DNA from: Thermoplasmata archaeon
GTDB lineage: Archaea > Thermoplasmatota > Thermoplasmata > Thermoplasmatales > Thermoplasmataceae
Length of the DNA: 7,513 nucleotides
Assembly: GCA_021811505.1 (NCBI GenBank)
Contig: JAJZOM010000092.1
Coordinates: 1-7,513, forward strand
Reading direction: 5' to 3'
The translations under genes were made by a program, and so were the position numbers. Below, piece after piece: positions 1-6,370 of the stretch. The notes under the pieces were generated by a model that saw nothing but the letters and a program-made list of their open reading frames with translations, was not told the origin of the DNA and made no database searches. How positions within the stretch are numbered: position 1 is the stretch's first letter; every line of letters begins with the position of its first letter.

Positions 1-136
1 TTGGATAAACATCCTTTCAAAAATGATATGGGATTGCATGGCGCGCATAAATCACAGTTATAGATTCATTCAAAGATACCTGCACTTAAGAAATAAATAC
101 AATCTCTTTAAATAACATCAATCAATAATGGATTAG
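1..136. other. Left-edge region, no gene assignable
   Basis: Three short open frames touch the left edge and none can be preferred. Plus frame 1 is open to TAG at 61-63 and plus frame 2 is open to TAA at 113-115, so either could be the tail of an upstream gene. On the minus strand, ATG codons ending at 48, 39 and 12 are in one frame that runs off the edge, which could be the first codons of a divergent gene. All are too short to recognise. The stretch 91-120 is AT-rich and contains TTTAAATAA at 107-115, which could act as a second TATA-like element. I see no tRNA-like or repeat structure. Confidence 0.3.
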
Positions 137-143
137 TTTTAAA
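137..143 (+). promoter_or_regulatory. TATA-like box of mtnP
   Basis: TTTTAAA lies 34 bases (first base to first base) before the ATG at 171. An archaeal TATA box usually sits about 25-30 bases before the transcription start, so transcription would begin at or a few bases before this ATG and give a leaderless or nearly leaderless mRNA. The same 7-mer stands at exactly the same distance before the HAD gene at 2230, which supports both calls. No Shine-Dalgarno sequence is present between box and ATG. Confidence 0.6.
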
Positions 144-170
144 CGTGAAATTTCCAAAGTGATACAAAAA

Positions 171-944
171 ATGGCAAAGATAGGAATTATTGGTGGCAGT
201 GGTTTATATGACTTGCTGCAGGATGGTAAATCGGTTGAGGTAAAGACACCTTTCGGGAAACCATCTGAGAATCCTCAGGTGGGAAGCATCCACGGGAAAG
301 AGGTTGTTTTCATTCCAAGACATGGAAAGAAACACCAGTATCCTCCGCATATGGTGAATTACAGGGCTAACATTTGGGCCTTTGAAAGTTTGGGTGTTGA
401 AAGAGTAATTACCCTCAACGCAGTAGGATCGCTGAAGGAGTCTTACAAGCCAGGAGACATAGTTATGCCGGATCAGTTCATTGATTTCACAAGGAGAAGA
501 GATCTCACTTTTTATGACGGACCAGAAGTCTATCATATTTCTGCTGCAGATCCTTTCTGTACCGAGATCAATGAAATATCTTACAATAAGGCTAAAAGTC
601 TTGGCTTCAGGGCCCACCAGGCTGGAACTTATGTATGTATTGAAGGCCCAAGGTTTTCGACCAGGGCAGAATCAAAGATGTTCAGGAATTATGCCGATAT
701 CATCGGCATGACCCTTGTACCGGAGATTAACCTCGCGCTGGAGAAATCCATGTGCTATTCAACCATTGCAACCATAACCGATTTTGATGTTTGGGCCGAC
801 ACGCCTGTCGAAGCATCTGAGGTGATGAAGATAATGAAGGAGAACGAGGAAAAAGTCTCGAAACTGCTTTATGAAATCATCCCGGAAGTTGCCAGAGAAA
901 GGAAGTGCAGCTGCAAGTATCGCTTGGAAAACGCTAAAGCATGA
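171..944 (+). CDS. mtnP: S-methyl-5'-thioadenosine phosphorylase
   Basis: This cytosolic enzyme splits methylthioadenosine, a by-product of polyamine synthesis and SAM use, with phosphate into adenine and methylthioribose-1-phosphate. The 257-residue product has the usual family length and all expected blocks: GGSGLY near residue 8 (phosphate loop), RHG at 50-52, NYRAN at 63-67, NAVGSL near 83, IEGPRFST at 157-164, GMT at 179-181 and TDFDVW, whose D204 and D206 are the usual base-binding pair for 6-aminopurines. The C-terminal C246-S-C248 resembles the CxC motif of thermophilic archaeal MTAP II enzymes. I chose ATG 171 over an in-frame GTG at 159, because ATG 171 fits the promoter spacing and starts directly before the conserved IGIIGGSG strand. 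It heads a unit with the beta-CASP gene, which begins 9 bases after its stop. A purine nucleoside phosphorylase is the alternative, but the D-x-D pair and archaeal CxC tail favour MTA. Confidence 0.93.
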   Translation: MAKIGIIGGSGLYDLLQDGKSVEVKTPFGKPSENPQVGSIHGKEVVFIPRHGKKHQYPPHMVNYRANIWAFESLGVERVITLNAVGSLKESYKPGDIVMPDQFIDFTRRRDLTFYDGPEVYHISAADPFCTEINEISYNKAKSLGFRAHQAGTYVCIEGPRFSTRAESKMFRNYADIIGMTLVPEINLALEKSMCYSTIATITDFDVWADTPVEASEVMKIMKENEEKVSKLLYEIIPEVARERKCSCKYRLENAKA

Positions 945-947
945 GGT
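943..947 (+). promoter_or_regulatory. Shine-Dalgarno site of beta-CASP gene
   Basis: GAGGT overlaps the TGA stop of mtnP and ends 6 bases before ATG 954. The overlap with the upstream stop suggests the second gene is translated by ribosomes finishing mtnP, on a shared mRNA. Confidence 0.6.
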
Positions 948-953
948 AAATAA

Positions 954-2177
954 ATGAAAATAAAATTTTTGGGCGGAGCCGAAGAAGTAGGAAGGCTCGC
1001 CGTGAAAATAGAAGAAAAGAACAGCTCGGTAATGGTAGATTATGGAGTGGTGCCAGACAAGCCACCGAAATATCCAATGCCGCCTGAAAAGGTGGACGGA
1101 CTTTTCCTTACGCACGCTCACCTTGACCACTGCGGTGGTCTGCCAATGTATTACCATTCTCTTGACGCGAAGTTTTACTCTACGATACTGACAGCAAACA
1201 GCATCAAGCCGCTCCTTCTGGATTCCCTGAAGATTGCAGGGCTGGAAGGTTATCCACAGATGTTCAACTCCGATGATGTGTCAATGCTCTACGACCACTT
1301 CAATGAAGCGGTTTATGGAGAACAGTTTGATCTGGGGGACTTCAGGGTCACTCCGCAATCTGCAGGGCATATCCCGGGTTCAACAATGTGGAAATTCGAG
1401 AACTCCCAGAGCGTCATGGTCACTGGTGATATATACACGAGAGATACAATGCTCCTGAACGGCGCAAAACCTACAAAAGCTGACATACTGGTGATCGAAA
1501 GCACCTATGCGGGCAAGAACCATGAGGAAAGAGGCCAGGTAATCTCGAGATTGAAATCAAGAATAGCTGAAGTAGTGGACGATGGCGGAAAGGTAATACT
1601 CCCTACTTTTGCGGTTGGAAGAACGCAGGAACTCGCAATGATACTTGCCGATACCGGTTATGACATCAGTGTTGATGGAATGGGAAACAGCATAACTGAC
1701 ATCTACATGCACACAAACGGATTTCTGAGGTCGAACAGTGAATTCCTCAAGAACATCAAGAAAACAAGGAAGATCAAGGGATGGAGAATGAGGGAAAGGG
1801 CACTTGAAAGTGACATCGTAATAACCACTTCAGGAATGCTGGACGGAGGACCGGTACTGGGATACATAGACAAGCTTCAGAACGATACAAAGAGTGCAAT
1901 ATTTCTGACCGGTTACCAGGTTGAAAACACCAACGGAAGGTCACTTCTCGAGAATGGCACCATGAAAATTGCAGGCGTCAGTGTGAAACCCCAGATGAAG
2001 GTGGATTTCTTTGATCTTTCTGCACATGCAGGGCACGATGATCTCATAAGGTTCATAAAGAATGTGGATCCCCAAAAGGTTATACTGTGCCACGGGGAAA
2101 AGAGGGAAGAACTGCTGCATGACCTGGATGGTTATGACGTGATGCTCCCGATGAACGGACACGAATTTACGGCATAA
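954..2177 (+). CDS. Beta-CASP metallo-beta-lactamase ribonuclease (archaeal CPSF-like, short form)
   Basis: This is a predicted zinc-dependent RNase of the CPSF73/Ysh1 (COG1236) family. Such enzymes act on RNA as endonucleases and/or exonucleases in 3'-end processing and decay. All signature residues are visible in the 407-residue product: motif 2 H54-A-H56-L-D58-H59, motif 3 H139 (SAGH), motif 4 D159 (VTGD), beta-CASP motif A E182 (VIEST), motif B H358 (LSAHAG) and motif C H380 (ILCHGE). The beta-CASP cap lies roughly at 185-320, with the conserved FLTGYQ segment near 317. There is no N-terminal KH region, so it matches the short aCPSF2-like class rather than the roughly 630-residue aCPSF1. 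All metal ligands are present, so it should be catalytically competent. It follows mtnP after 9 bases. Whether it is an exo- or endonuclease cannot be read from sequence. Confidence 0.92.
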   Translation: MKIKFLGGAEEVGRLAVKIEEKNSSVMVDYGVVPDKPPKYPMPPEKVDGLFLTHAHLDHCGGLPMYYHSLDAKFYSTILTANSIKPLLLDSLKIAGLEGYPQMFNSDDVSMLYDHFNEAVYGEQFDLGDFRVTPQSAGHIPGSTMWKFENSQSVMVTGDIYTRDTMLLNGAKPTKADILVIESTYAGKNHEERGQVISRLKSRIAEVVDDGGKVILPTFAVGRTQELAMILADTGYDISVDGMGNSITDIYMHTNGFLRSNSEFLKNIKKTRKIKGWRMRERALESDIVITTSGMLDGGPVLGYIDKLQNDTKSAIFLTGYQVENTNGRSLLENGTMKIAGVSVKPQMKVDFFDLSAHAGHDDLIRFIKNVDPQKVILCHGEKREELLHDLDGYDVMLPMNGHEFTA

Positions 2178-2195
2178 AGCCATAAATTCCTCATA

Positions 2196-2202
2196 TTTTA
2201 AA
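2196..2202 (+). promoter_or_regulatory. TATA-like box of HAD gene
   Basis: TTTTAAA lies in the 52-base gap after the beta-CASP stop and exactly 34 bases before ATG 2230, the same word and spacing as at 137. No Shine-Dalgarno sequence precedes the ATG, so a leaderless mRNA separate from the mtnP unit is likely. Confidence 0.6.
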
Positions 2203-2229
2203 TCTCTCCAAACGATACAGCAAACAAAC

Positions 2230-2949
2230 ATGCCCAGGACAAAAGCAATTTTTTTCGACCTTGATGACACGTTGTTTGACTATACTAACTCCAGGCACAC
2301 AGCATTTCGGGCGCTGAGAAGGAAATTCATCGAACTTTCAGGTGCATCTATAGAGGACATGGATTCACGGTGGACCAAGTACTGGTACGAACTTCTTCCG
2401 TCCGGGGTGATCCGTGATTCTTCTGTAATCATGCACATGAGGAGGGAGAGGCTCAGACTGATCTTCAGGGACTACGGCACTAATCTGAGCGAACAGGAAA
2501 TGGAATATGTCATGAGGACTTACTCAGAAAATTATGATACCAGCATCTCTCAGGTACCTGGTGCAGGGAACCTTTTAAAGGAAATAAAGGCGAGCGGCAT
2601 TTCTGTGGGCGTTATAACAAACAATCCACTGGAAGGTCAAAAAAAGAAACTGAAGAAATGCGGGATTGAAGATTACGTCGATATTCTGGTCTGTTCAGGC
2701 GAGGTTGGGTGCTCAAAACCTGATCCGAGGATATTCGGTCTTTCCATGGACAGGATCGGAACCAATCCGGAGGAATCTGTAATGATTGGTGATTCGTGGG
2801 AATATGATGTCGTTGGAGCAATGAATTCTGGATTAAGGGCTGTATGGTTCAACAGATTTAACCTCAACAGGCCGGAGATATCAGCGGATGTGATAGAAAT
2901 TAAATCATACATACCGCCTGAGACAGTACTGGAAAAATTAGGAATATAG
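2230..2949 (+). CDS. HAD-superfamily hydrolase (subfamily IA phosphatase)
   Basis: This is a predicted Mg-dependent phosphatase of a small phosphorylated metabolite. The 239-residue product has the four HAD motifs: I, D10-L-D12-D-T-L with the nucleophile and general acid/base aspartates; II, T130 (VITNN); III, K163 (CSKPDP); and IV, GDS-x4-D with D188 and D193. A helical C1-type cap of about 100 residues lies between motifs I and II, as in subfamily IA proteins such as YjjG or phosphoglycolate phosphatase. Cap residues that decide the substrate are not diagnostic here, so phosphoglycolate, glyceraldehyde-3-phosphate and nucleotide phosphatase roles all stay open. The gene has its own promoter and converges on the MFS gene, with 35 bases between the stops. 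ATG 2230 directly precedes the conserved first strand (KAIFFDLD), so the start is secure. Confidence 0.88.
   Translation: MPRTKAIFFDLDDTLFDYTNSRHTAFRALRRKFIELSGASIEDMDSRWTKYWYELLPSGVIRDSSVIMHMRRERLRLIFRDYGTNLSEQEMEYVMRTYSENYDTSISQVPGAGNLLKEIKASGISVGVITNNPLEGQKKKLKKCGIEDYVDILVCSGEVGCSKPDPRIFGLSMDRIGTNPEESVMIGDSWEYDVVGAMNSGLRAVWFNRFNLNRPEISADVIEIKSYIPPETVLEKLGI
2933..2937 (-). terminator. Possible T-tract terminator of MFS transcript
   Basis: AAAAA on the plus strand reads TTTTT on the minus strand, about 50 bases beyond the MFS stop and inside the 3' end of the convergent HAD gene. Archaeal RNA polymerase often stops at short U-tracts without a hairpin. Five Ts is near the lower limit, so this is tentative. 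Confidence 0.25.
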
Positions 2950-2971
2950 GGTTTGTCAGCAACAAGGAGCC

Positions 2972-2998
2972 CCGGTTCATGTATCTATATCGAACCGG
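2972..2998. repeat. Inverted repeat between convergent genes
   Basis: CCGGTTC (2972-2978) and GAACCGG (2992-2998) form a perfect 7-bp stem around a 13-base AT-rich loop. The right arm lies within the last MFS codons, and the left arm lies after the HAD stop. Being symmetric and between two convergent 3' ends, it could protect or mark either transcript end. No T-run follows it on the plus strand, so a bacterial-style terminator is not shown. Confidence 0.5.
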
Positions 2999-4148
2999 AG
3001 GTCTGTCTCTGCACCCTGGACACCGACATAATAACAACTGGAAGGAGAAGAAGAACCAGAATGCCCAGTATGCCAAATGAAAGGTTGTATCCGTAGATCA
3101 GTGTATATGAGAATACGACAGAGATTAGCGATCCTATGGAAATCTGTATGGAATTGAAGAGTCCAAGACTGAGTGCCCTATACCTGAGAGTCTTTTCTCG
3201 GGCAATCACCGCAGAATACTCAAGCGATGAAACCACTACAAAGAGTATTCCAAGGATCACAGTGAACGACCATGTGCCTATGTAACTGAAATAGGGAATG
3301 GCCACTATAAATGCACCCACGAAAATAGTCATGTAGGAAGCAGATCTGATCAGGTTTCTAAGCCTGAATGCCCTGACAAACTGTATTCCCAGAACGCCAA
3401 TAAGAAGTATTGTTGCGCCCAGTACAGCTGATGCAAACGAGCTGAAGCCTATTGAAATGGAATAATTCTTGAGATATTCAGGAAGAAGGTACGATGCAGC
3501 CCAGAATCCGGAAAAGGCGATCGCTATGGCCCATGTGCTCCTGTTCCGTATTCTTGTAGTTATATCGGGCACGGACATGGATGTGTATTTTTCAGATTCC
3601 GGAACTGCGACGAGTATCAGGACTGCAAAGACTATAGTTATAATTCCCATGATAAGTTCGTCGGCCTGCCATGAATATGACGAGACAATGAATGCGAACC
3701 CGATGATGCCTATTCCTCCTCCAACGTTGAAAGCCGCATTGTATATGGTAACAATTTCCGTGACCTTTTCATGGTACAGCTGGCTCAGCACAGCCATCGC
3801 GGTGGAAAAGAACAGCGCAGCACCAACTCCATTGGCAGCTCGTAATGCCAGCAGCATATAGTAGTTGGGCGAAAACGGGGCCACGATATCCGAAATTCCC
3901 ATCACCAGAATACCCAGAAAGGCAGTGGTCTTTGCACCAATTCGAGACGATATTATGCCTGCAGGGACTTGGAAAATACCAGCACCAATGAGGAAAAAAG
4001 TGAATATATAGACGGTGGCAGGCAGGGGTATTCCAAATGTTGCCTCGATACGGGTAATAGCGGGCGAAAGATTATACCAGTTTGCAGCGTACACTATCCT
4101 CGAAAGAATCAGAATCGTTCCCGCAAATCTTACACTGGATTTTACCAT
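2985..4148 (-). CDS. Major facilitator superfamily transporter
   Basis: This is a predicted 12-helix secondary carrier of the cytoplasmic membrane, 387 residues from the ATG at 4148, close to the normal MFS length. Hydrophobic segments fall near residues 7-25, 45-65, 74-90, 97-115, 131-155, 161-180, then a polar charged loop at about 181-205, and 207-225, 237-260, 272-291, 294-312, 325-348 and 352-372. The loop between helices 2 and 3 reads PAGIISSRIGAKT, a degenerate MFS motif A (G-x3-D-R-x-G-R-R) in which the Asp is Ser and the second Arg is Lys. Helix 4 contains the RAANGVGAA block typical of MFS proteins. I preferred ATG over the in-frame TTG at 4163, because ATG lies about 37 bases from the centre of the TATA-like box, leaving room for a short leader. 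The substrate cannot be assigned. Divergent from the RPA operon and convergent with the HAD gene, it appears monocistronic. Confidence 0.87.
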   Translation of the reverse strand: MVKSSVRFAGTILILSRIVYAANWYNLSPAITRIEATFGIPLPATVYIFTFFLIGAGIFQVPAGIISSRIGAKTTAFLGILVMGISDIVAPFSPNYYMLLALRAANGVGAALFFSTAMAVLSQLYHEKVTEIVTIYNAAFNVGGGIGIIGFAFIVSSYSWQADELIMGIITIVFAVLILVAVPESEKYTSMSVPDITTRIRNRSTWAIAIAFSGFWAASYLLPEYLKNYSISIGFSSFASAVLGATILLIGVLGIQFVRAFRLRNLIRSASYMTIFVGAFIVAIPYFSYIGTWSFTVILGILFVVVSSLEYSAVIAREKTLRYRALSLGLFNSIQISIGSLISVVFSYTLIYGYNLSFGILGILVLLLLPVVIMSVSRVQRQTSGSI

Positions 4149-4181
4149 TGGTGAATGAGCCAACAGGAAATGGCTATCGTG

Positions 4182-4188
4182 AATATAA
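4182..4188 (-). promoter_or_regulatory. TATA-like box of MFS gene
   Basis: Read on the minus strand, TTATATT spans 4188 down to 4182, 40 bases before the ATG at 4148. This predicts a leader of only about 5-12 bases. There is no Shine-Dalgarno sequence in that interval. Confidence 0.45.
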
Positions 4189-4348
4189 TCAATTAGTAAA
4201 GCTACCCCGTTGTTAGATATCCAAACGGTTAATATCAGAGAACTTCAACCATAGGGTTGAGACTTTTACACGCCCAAAATAACTGGAGCATCCGCACACC
4301 GGTTTTGAAAAAGGCACCGCGGTTAGAAAATAGCAATATCCCGGAAAG
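4189..4348. other. Divergent intergenic spacer, no gene seen
   Basis: Between the MFS promoter and the RPA promoter lie about 160 bases with no credible coding frame on either strand. The longest ATG frame noted is about 18 codons, on the minus strand. I found no tRNA cloverleaf and no C/D-box RNA signature. Weak dyads are present: CCGTT (4207-4211) with AACGG (4224-4228), and the better hairpin at 4245-4260. The spacing would suit regulator binding between two divergent promoters, but no operator can be named. Confidence 0.4.
4245..4260. repeat. Short hairpin in divergent spacer
   Basis: TCAACC, ATAG, GGTTGA: a perfect 6-bp inverted repeat with a 4-base loop, followed on the plus strand by GAC and TTTT at 4264-4267. 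No plus-strand gene lies upstream that it could terminate, so it may be an operator-like dyad, part of an unseen small RNA, or chance. Confidence 0.35.
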
Positions 4349-4356
4349 TAATATAT
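4349..4356 (+). promoter_or_regulatory. TATA-like box of RPA operon
   Basis: TAATATAT begins 32 bases before an ATG at 4381, close to the 34-base spacing seen at the mtnP and HAD genes. Transcription would start near 4379, leaving about 84 bases between that start and the RPA ATG at 4463. This leader holds the small ORF at 4381-4458. Confidence 0.45.
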
Positions 4357-4380
4357 CCACAGTTTGTTTAAGGAAATGGT

Positions 4381-4458
4381 ATGTCAGTTACTGAAAAAAT
4401 ATGTTGTATAGATACAGAAGGTTTTGCTACAATATTTCCATCCAGCCGGGAGGCATGA
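4381..4458 (+). CDS. Possible 25-residue leader ORF upstream of RPA
   Basis: An ATG placed where a leaderless start would fall (32 bases after the start of the TATA-like box) opens a 25-codon frame beginning MSVTEKICCIDTEG and ending SSREA, with TGA at 4456-4458, just 4 bases before the RPA ATG. Its last codons contain the RPA Shine-Dalgarno site. It has two adjacent cysteines but is too short to place in a family. A weaker AAGGA at 4370-4374 could also act as its ribosome site. A competing 11-codon frame starts at ATG 4376 and stops at 4411. The geometry fits a translated leader that feeds ribosomes to RPA. A chance frame of this length in an AT-rich leader is quite possible. Confidence 0.3.
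   Translation: MSVTEKICCIDTEGFATIFPSSREA
4448..4453 (+). promoter_or_regulatory. Shine-Dalgarno site deciding the RPA start
   Basis: GGGAGG ends 9 bases before ATG 4463. It makes ATG 4463 the start rather than the in-frame TTG at 4424, which has no such site and would add 13 residues unlike the OB-fold domain that follows. Confidence 0.65.
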
Positions 4459-4462
4459 ACAA

Positions 4463-5539
4463 ATGCTTTTTAAGATCGCAGATCTGAAGCCAGATTCCTC
4501 AAATATTGATCTCATTGTCAAAGTTATATCAATAAACCAGAAGGAAGCCAATACACAGAGGGGACCGACAACTTATTACTACGGGATAATAGGCGACACT
4601 TCTGGCACAATTCCTTTCACAGCATGGACAATGACATCATCCGTAAGGGTAAACGACGTTCTAGAACTCAAAAACTGTTCCGTGAAACTCTACAACGATA
4701 GGCTGAGACTTTACATAGATGCAAGAACCCAGGTGATTCTCAGGCCGGGTGAAGAAATGGAAGTTAGGAGGACCTACCCACTTCTCAAGATCAGGAACGT
4801 CTCTGTGAGAGATCCCTACATCGCCGTTGAAGGAATAGTGAGGGACATCAAGGAAAGATCATACACGGGGAGGGAAAAGTCTGGAACTCTTTATTACGGT
4901 TTGTTGGAGGATGAAACCGGAAACATCAGGATCAACTCCTTCGACGTGAAGCTCGAGGAGAACACGGGTTACAGATTCACAGGAGCAAAGGTCAGTGAAT
5001 ATAACAACAGGTTGCGCATATCTGTCAACGACAAAACAGGGATCCAGAAAATAAAGATAGATCCGACACCGGGGCCTGTTTATTACGATATTCATGAGCT
5101 CAAATCCCCAATATCTGGTATATTCATCAACGGGTTCATTGTGAACATGGGGGATAAGGGTGGTGCTGTATACAGATGCCAGGAGTGCAGGAAAACTGCA
5201 GAGAACGGAAAGTGTCCGGATCATCCGGATGCCCCCGTATACAGGGACTATTTTCTCTATTTTACCATGGAAGACGGGACAGGATACATACAGGGTACCT
5301 GCGGGAAATCTGCCCTGATTTCATATAAGAGCGAATGGAACGAATCTGAACTGGACAGGATTGCCTCGGAAGATCAGGGGATGACGGAAGTAAAGAAGGA
5401 AATCCTCGGTAAACTTATAACTGCAAAGGGCGAGGTAGTAAACAGCCAGAACGGAATGACCCTGAGAATATCTGAAATGAAACCTCTGGGGCAGAATGAG
5501 ATAGCGGATCTTTCCAGAAAATATCTTGAGGAGGTCTAG
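4463..5539 (+). CDS. rpa: Replication protein A, zinc-finger OB-fold ssDNA-binding protein
   Basis: This protein coats single-stranded DNA in replication, recombination and repair. The 358-residue product reads as three OB-fold-like units. The first, about 14-92, contains YYYGIIGDTSGTIPFTAW. The second, about 118-192, contains the parallel LYYGLLEDETGNIRINSF. The third, about 216-338, carries an inserted zinc finger C239-x2-C242-x8-C251-x2-H254 followed by another FTMEDGTGYIQG strand pair. A CxxC...CxxH finger in the last OB fold is a feature of archaeal RPA large-subunit proteins (COG1599). The gene leads a four-gene operon, and the next gene encodes the RPA-associated protein that commonly accompanies archaeal rpa. 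Its end carries the Shine-Dalgarno site of that gene. No RecJ or primase domain is fused. Confidence 0.9.
   Translation: MLFKIADLKPDSSNIDLIVKVISINQKEANTQRGPTTYYYGIIGDTSGTIPFTAWTMTSSVRVNDVLELKNCSVKLYNDRLRLYIDARTQVILRPGEEMEVRRTYPLLKIRNVSVRDPYIAVEGIVRDIKERSYTGREKSGTLYYGLLEDETGNIRINSFDVKLEENTGYRFTGAKVSEYNNRLRISVNDKTGIQKIKIDPTPGPVYYDIHELKSPISGIFINGFIVNMGDKGGAVYRCQECRKTAENGKCPDHPDAPVYRDYFLYFTMEDGTGYIQGTCGKSALISYKSEWNESELDRIASEDQGMTEVKKEILGKLITAKGEVVNSQNGMTLRISEMKPLGQNEIADLSRKYLEEV
5528..5535 (+). promoter_or_regulatory. Shine-Dalgarno site of RPA-associated gene
   Basis: GAGGAGGT lies in the last codons of rpa, just before its TAG, and ends 10 bases before ATG 5546. It is the longest anti-Shine-Dalgarno match in the window and ties expression of the partner to RPA translation. 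Confidence 0.65.
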
Positions 5540-5545
5540 ATAAGA

Positions 5546-6370
5546 ATGGAAACGAGGAAGAGAGAAGCCTCAAAGTGGATTACGTCCAGGGAACTTAGGG
5601 ATTCCACAATCGAGGAGGACAACAGCTCCGATACCAGGGTAAAACCCTTCATAATCACGCCACTTGGCACCAGAGTCAAGAGAATACTTTTTGTCGGCAC
5701 TGTTAATTCAATATCCGATGAGGAAAATATAACAAAAGTCGTCATTAACGACTTCACGGGGTCGTTCTATCTGTCAATATTCAAGGACACTTTTCCAGAA
5801 GACAGGAGGGTCCTGCCCGATCAGTTTGAAAAGGGCGAAAGGCTCCTTGTGGTCGGGCGCCTGAACACATTCAAAACTGAGGATCAGCGAATATTCTACA
5901 ACGTGAACCCGGAGCTGGCACTGAAGGTTGAGGACGGGAGCATGGATTACTGGAATTCAAGGGCGGTTTATATCGCCCAGAGAAAAGTTCTTGCAATCAG
6001 GGAAGCCTCGAAACTTGAGAGTGCCGATGCTTCAAATCTCACAAAACTTGGGTACTCTGAAGAGGAGTCTGAATGTGCTCTGAGGGCTGTGAGACACTAC
6101 CCGGGCTACAATTACCAGCAGTTCATCGAGAACATCAGGAACAGCCTAACATCGTCATCAAGGGACCAGGAAGTGGAGGAGAAAAAATCCATGATCCTTG
6201 ATTTCATAAAGAACAACGATAAGGACGGGAAGGGTTGCCTTTACGAGAACATTCTCAACTCCATGAAGGAGAAGGGCATAGATCAGTCCACACTGGATGA
6301 GGCATTGAACCTGCTGGGATCATCCGGGGAAATATACGAAGTTTCCCTCAAGAGGTTCAAGGCGTTATGA
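5546..6370 (+). CDS. RPA-associated OB-fold / winged-helix protein (COG3390-like)
   Basis: This is a probable partner subunit of RPA, analogous to the archaeal RPA-associated proteins (rpap genes in haloarchaea) and to eukaryotic RPA32 in architecture. Of 274 residues, the first 40 or so are charged and low in structure. An OB fold spans about 42-128, with strands such as RILFVGTVNSI, VVINDFTGSFYLSIF and RLLVVGRLNTF. A linker with a predicted helix containing YIAQRKVLAIREAS follows, then a helical stretch (about 162-200) and a C-terminal winged-helix-like segment (about 210-274) ending in a GEIYEV wing. The start is fixed by the Shine-Dalgarno site at 5528. It begins 6 bases after rpa stops, and its own stop overlaps the next start by ATGA. 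Family placement rests on fold pattern and on position next to rpa; binding to RPA is inferred. Confidence 0.82.
   Translation: METRKREASKWITSRELRDSTIEEDNSSDTRVKPFIITPLGTRVKRILFVGTVNSISDEENITKVVINDFTGSFYLSIFKDTFPEDRRVLPDQFEKGERLLVVGRLNTFKTEDQRIFYNVNPELALKVEDGSMDYWNSRAVYIAQRKVLAIREASKLESADASNLTKLGYSEEESECALRAVRHYPGYNYQQFIENIRNSLTSSSRDQEVEEKKSMILDFIKNNDKDGKGCLYENILNSMKEKGIDQSTLDEALNLLGSSGEIYEVSLKRFKAL
6352..6356 (+). promoter_or_regulatory. Shine-Dalgarno site of small coiled-coil gene
   Basis: GAGGT within the end of the RPA-associated gene, 10 bases before ATG 6367, supports independent recognition of this short gene despite the ATGA overlap. Confidence 0.5.

Noticed and set aside
159..170. 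GTG at 159 as the start of mtnP, adding four residues
   Set aside because: It lies only 22 bases after the TATA-like box and the extra residues match no family pattern. ATG 171 fits spacing and conserved N terminus.
759..1157. 132-residue minus-strand frame spanning the mtnP/beta-CASP junction
   Set aside because: It covers two clearly real plus-strand genes, has aromatic- and His-rich composition typical of antisense translation, and no motif.
3469..3861. 130-residue plus-strand frame opposite the MFS gene
   Set aside because: It is a shadow of the transporter codons, without promoter, ribosome site or recognisable domain.
4201..4290. Possible tRNA or C/D-box RNA in the divergent spacer
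   Set aside because: There is a GGTTGA-like word but no acceptor stem, anticodon arm or paired C and D boxes.
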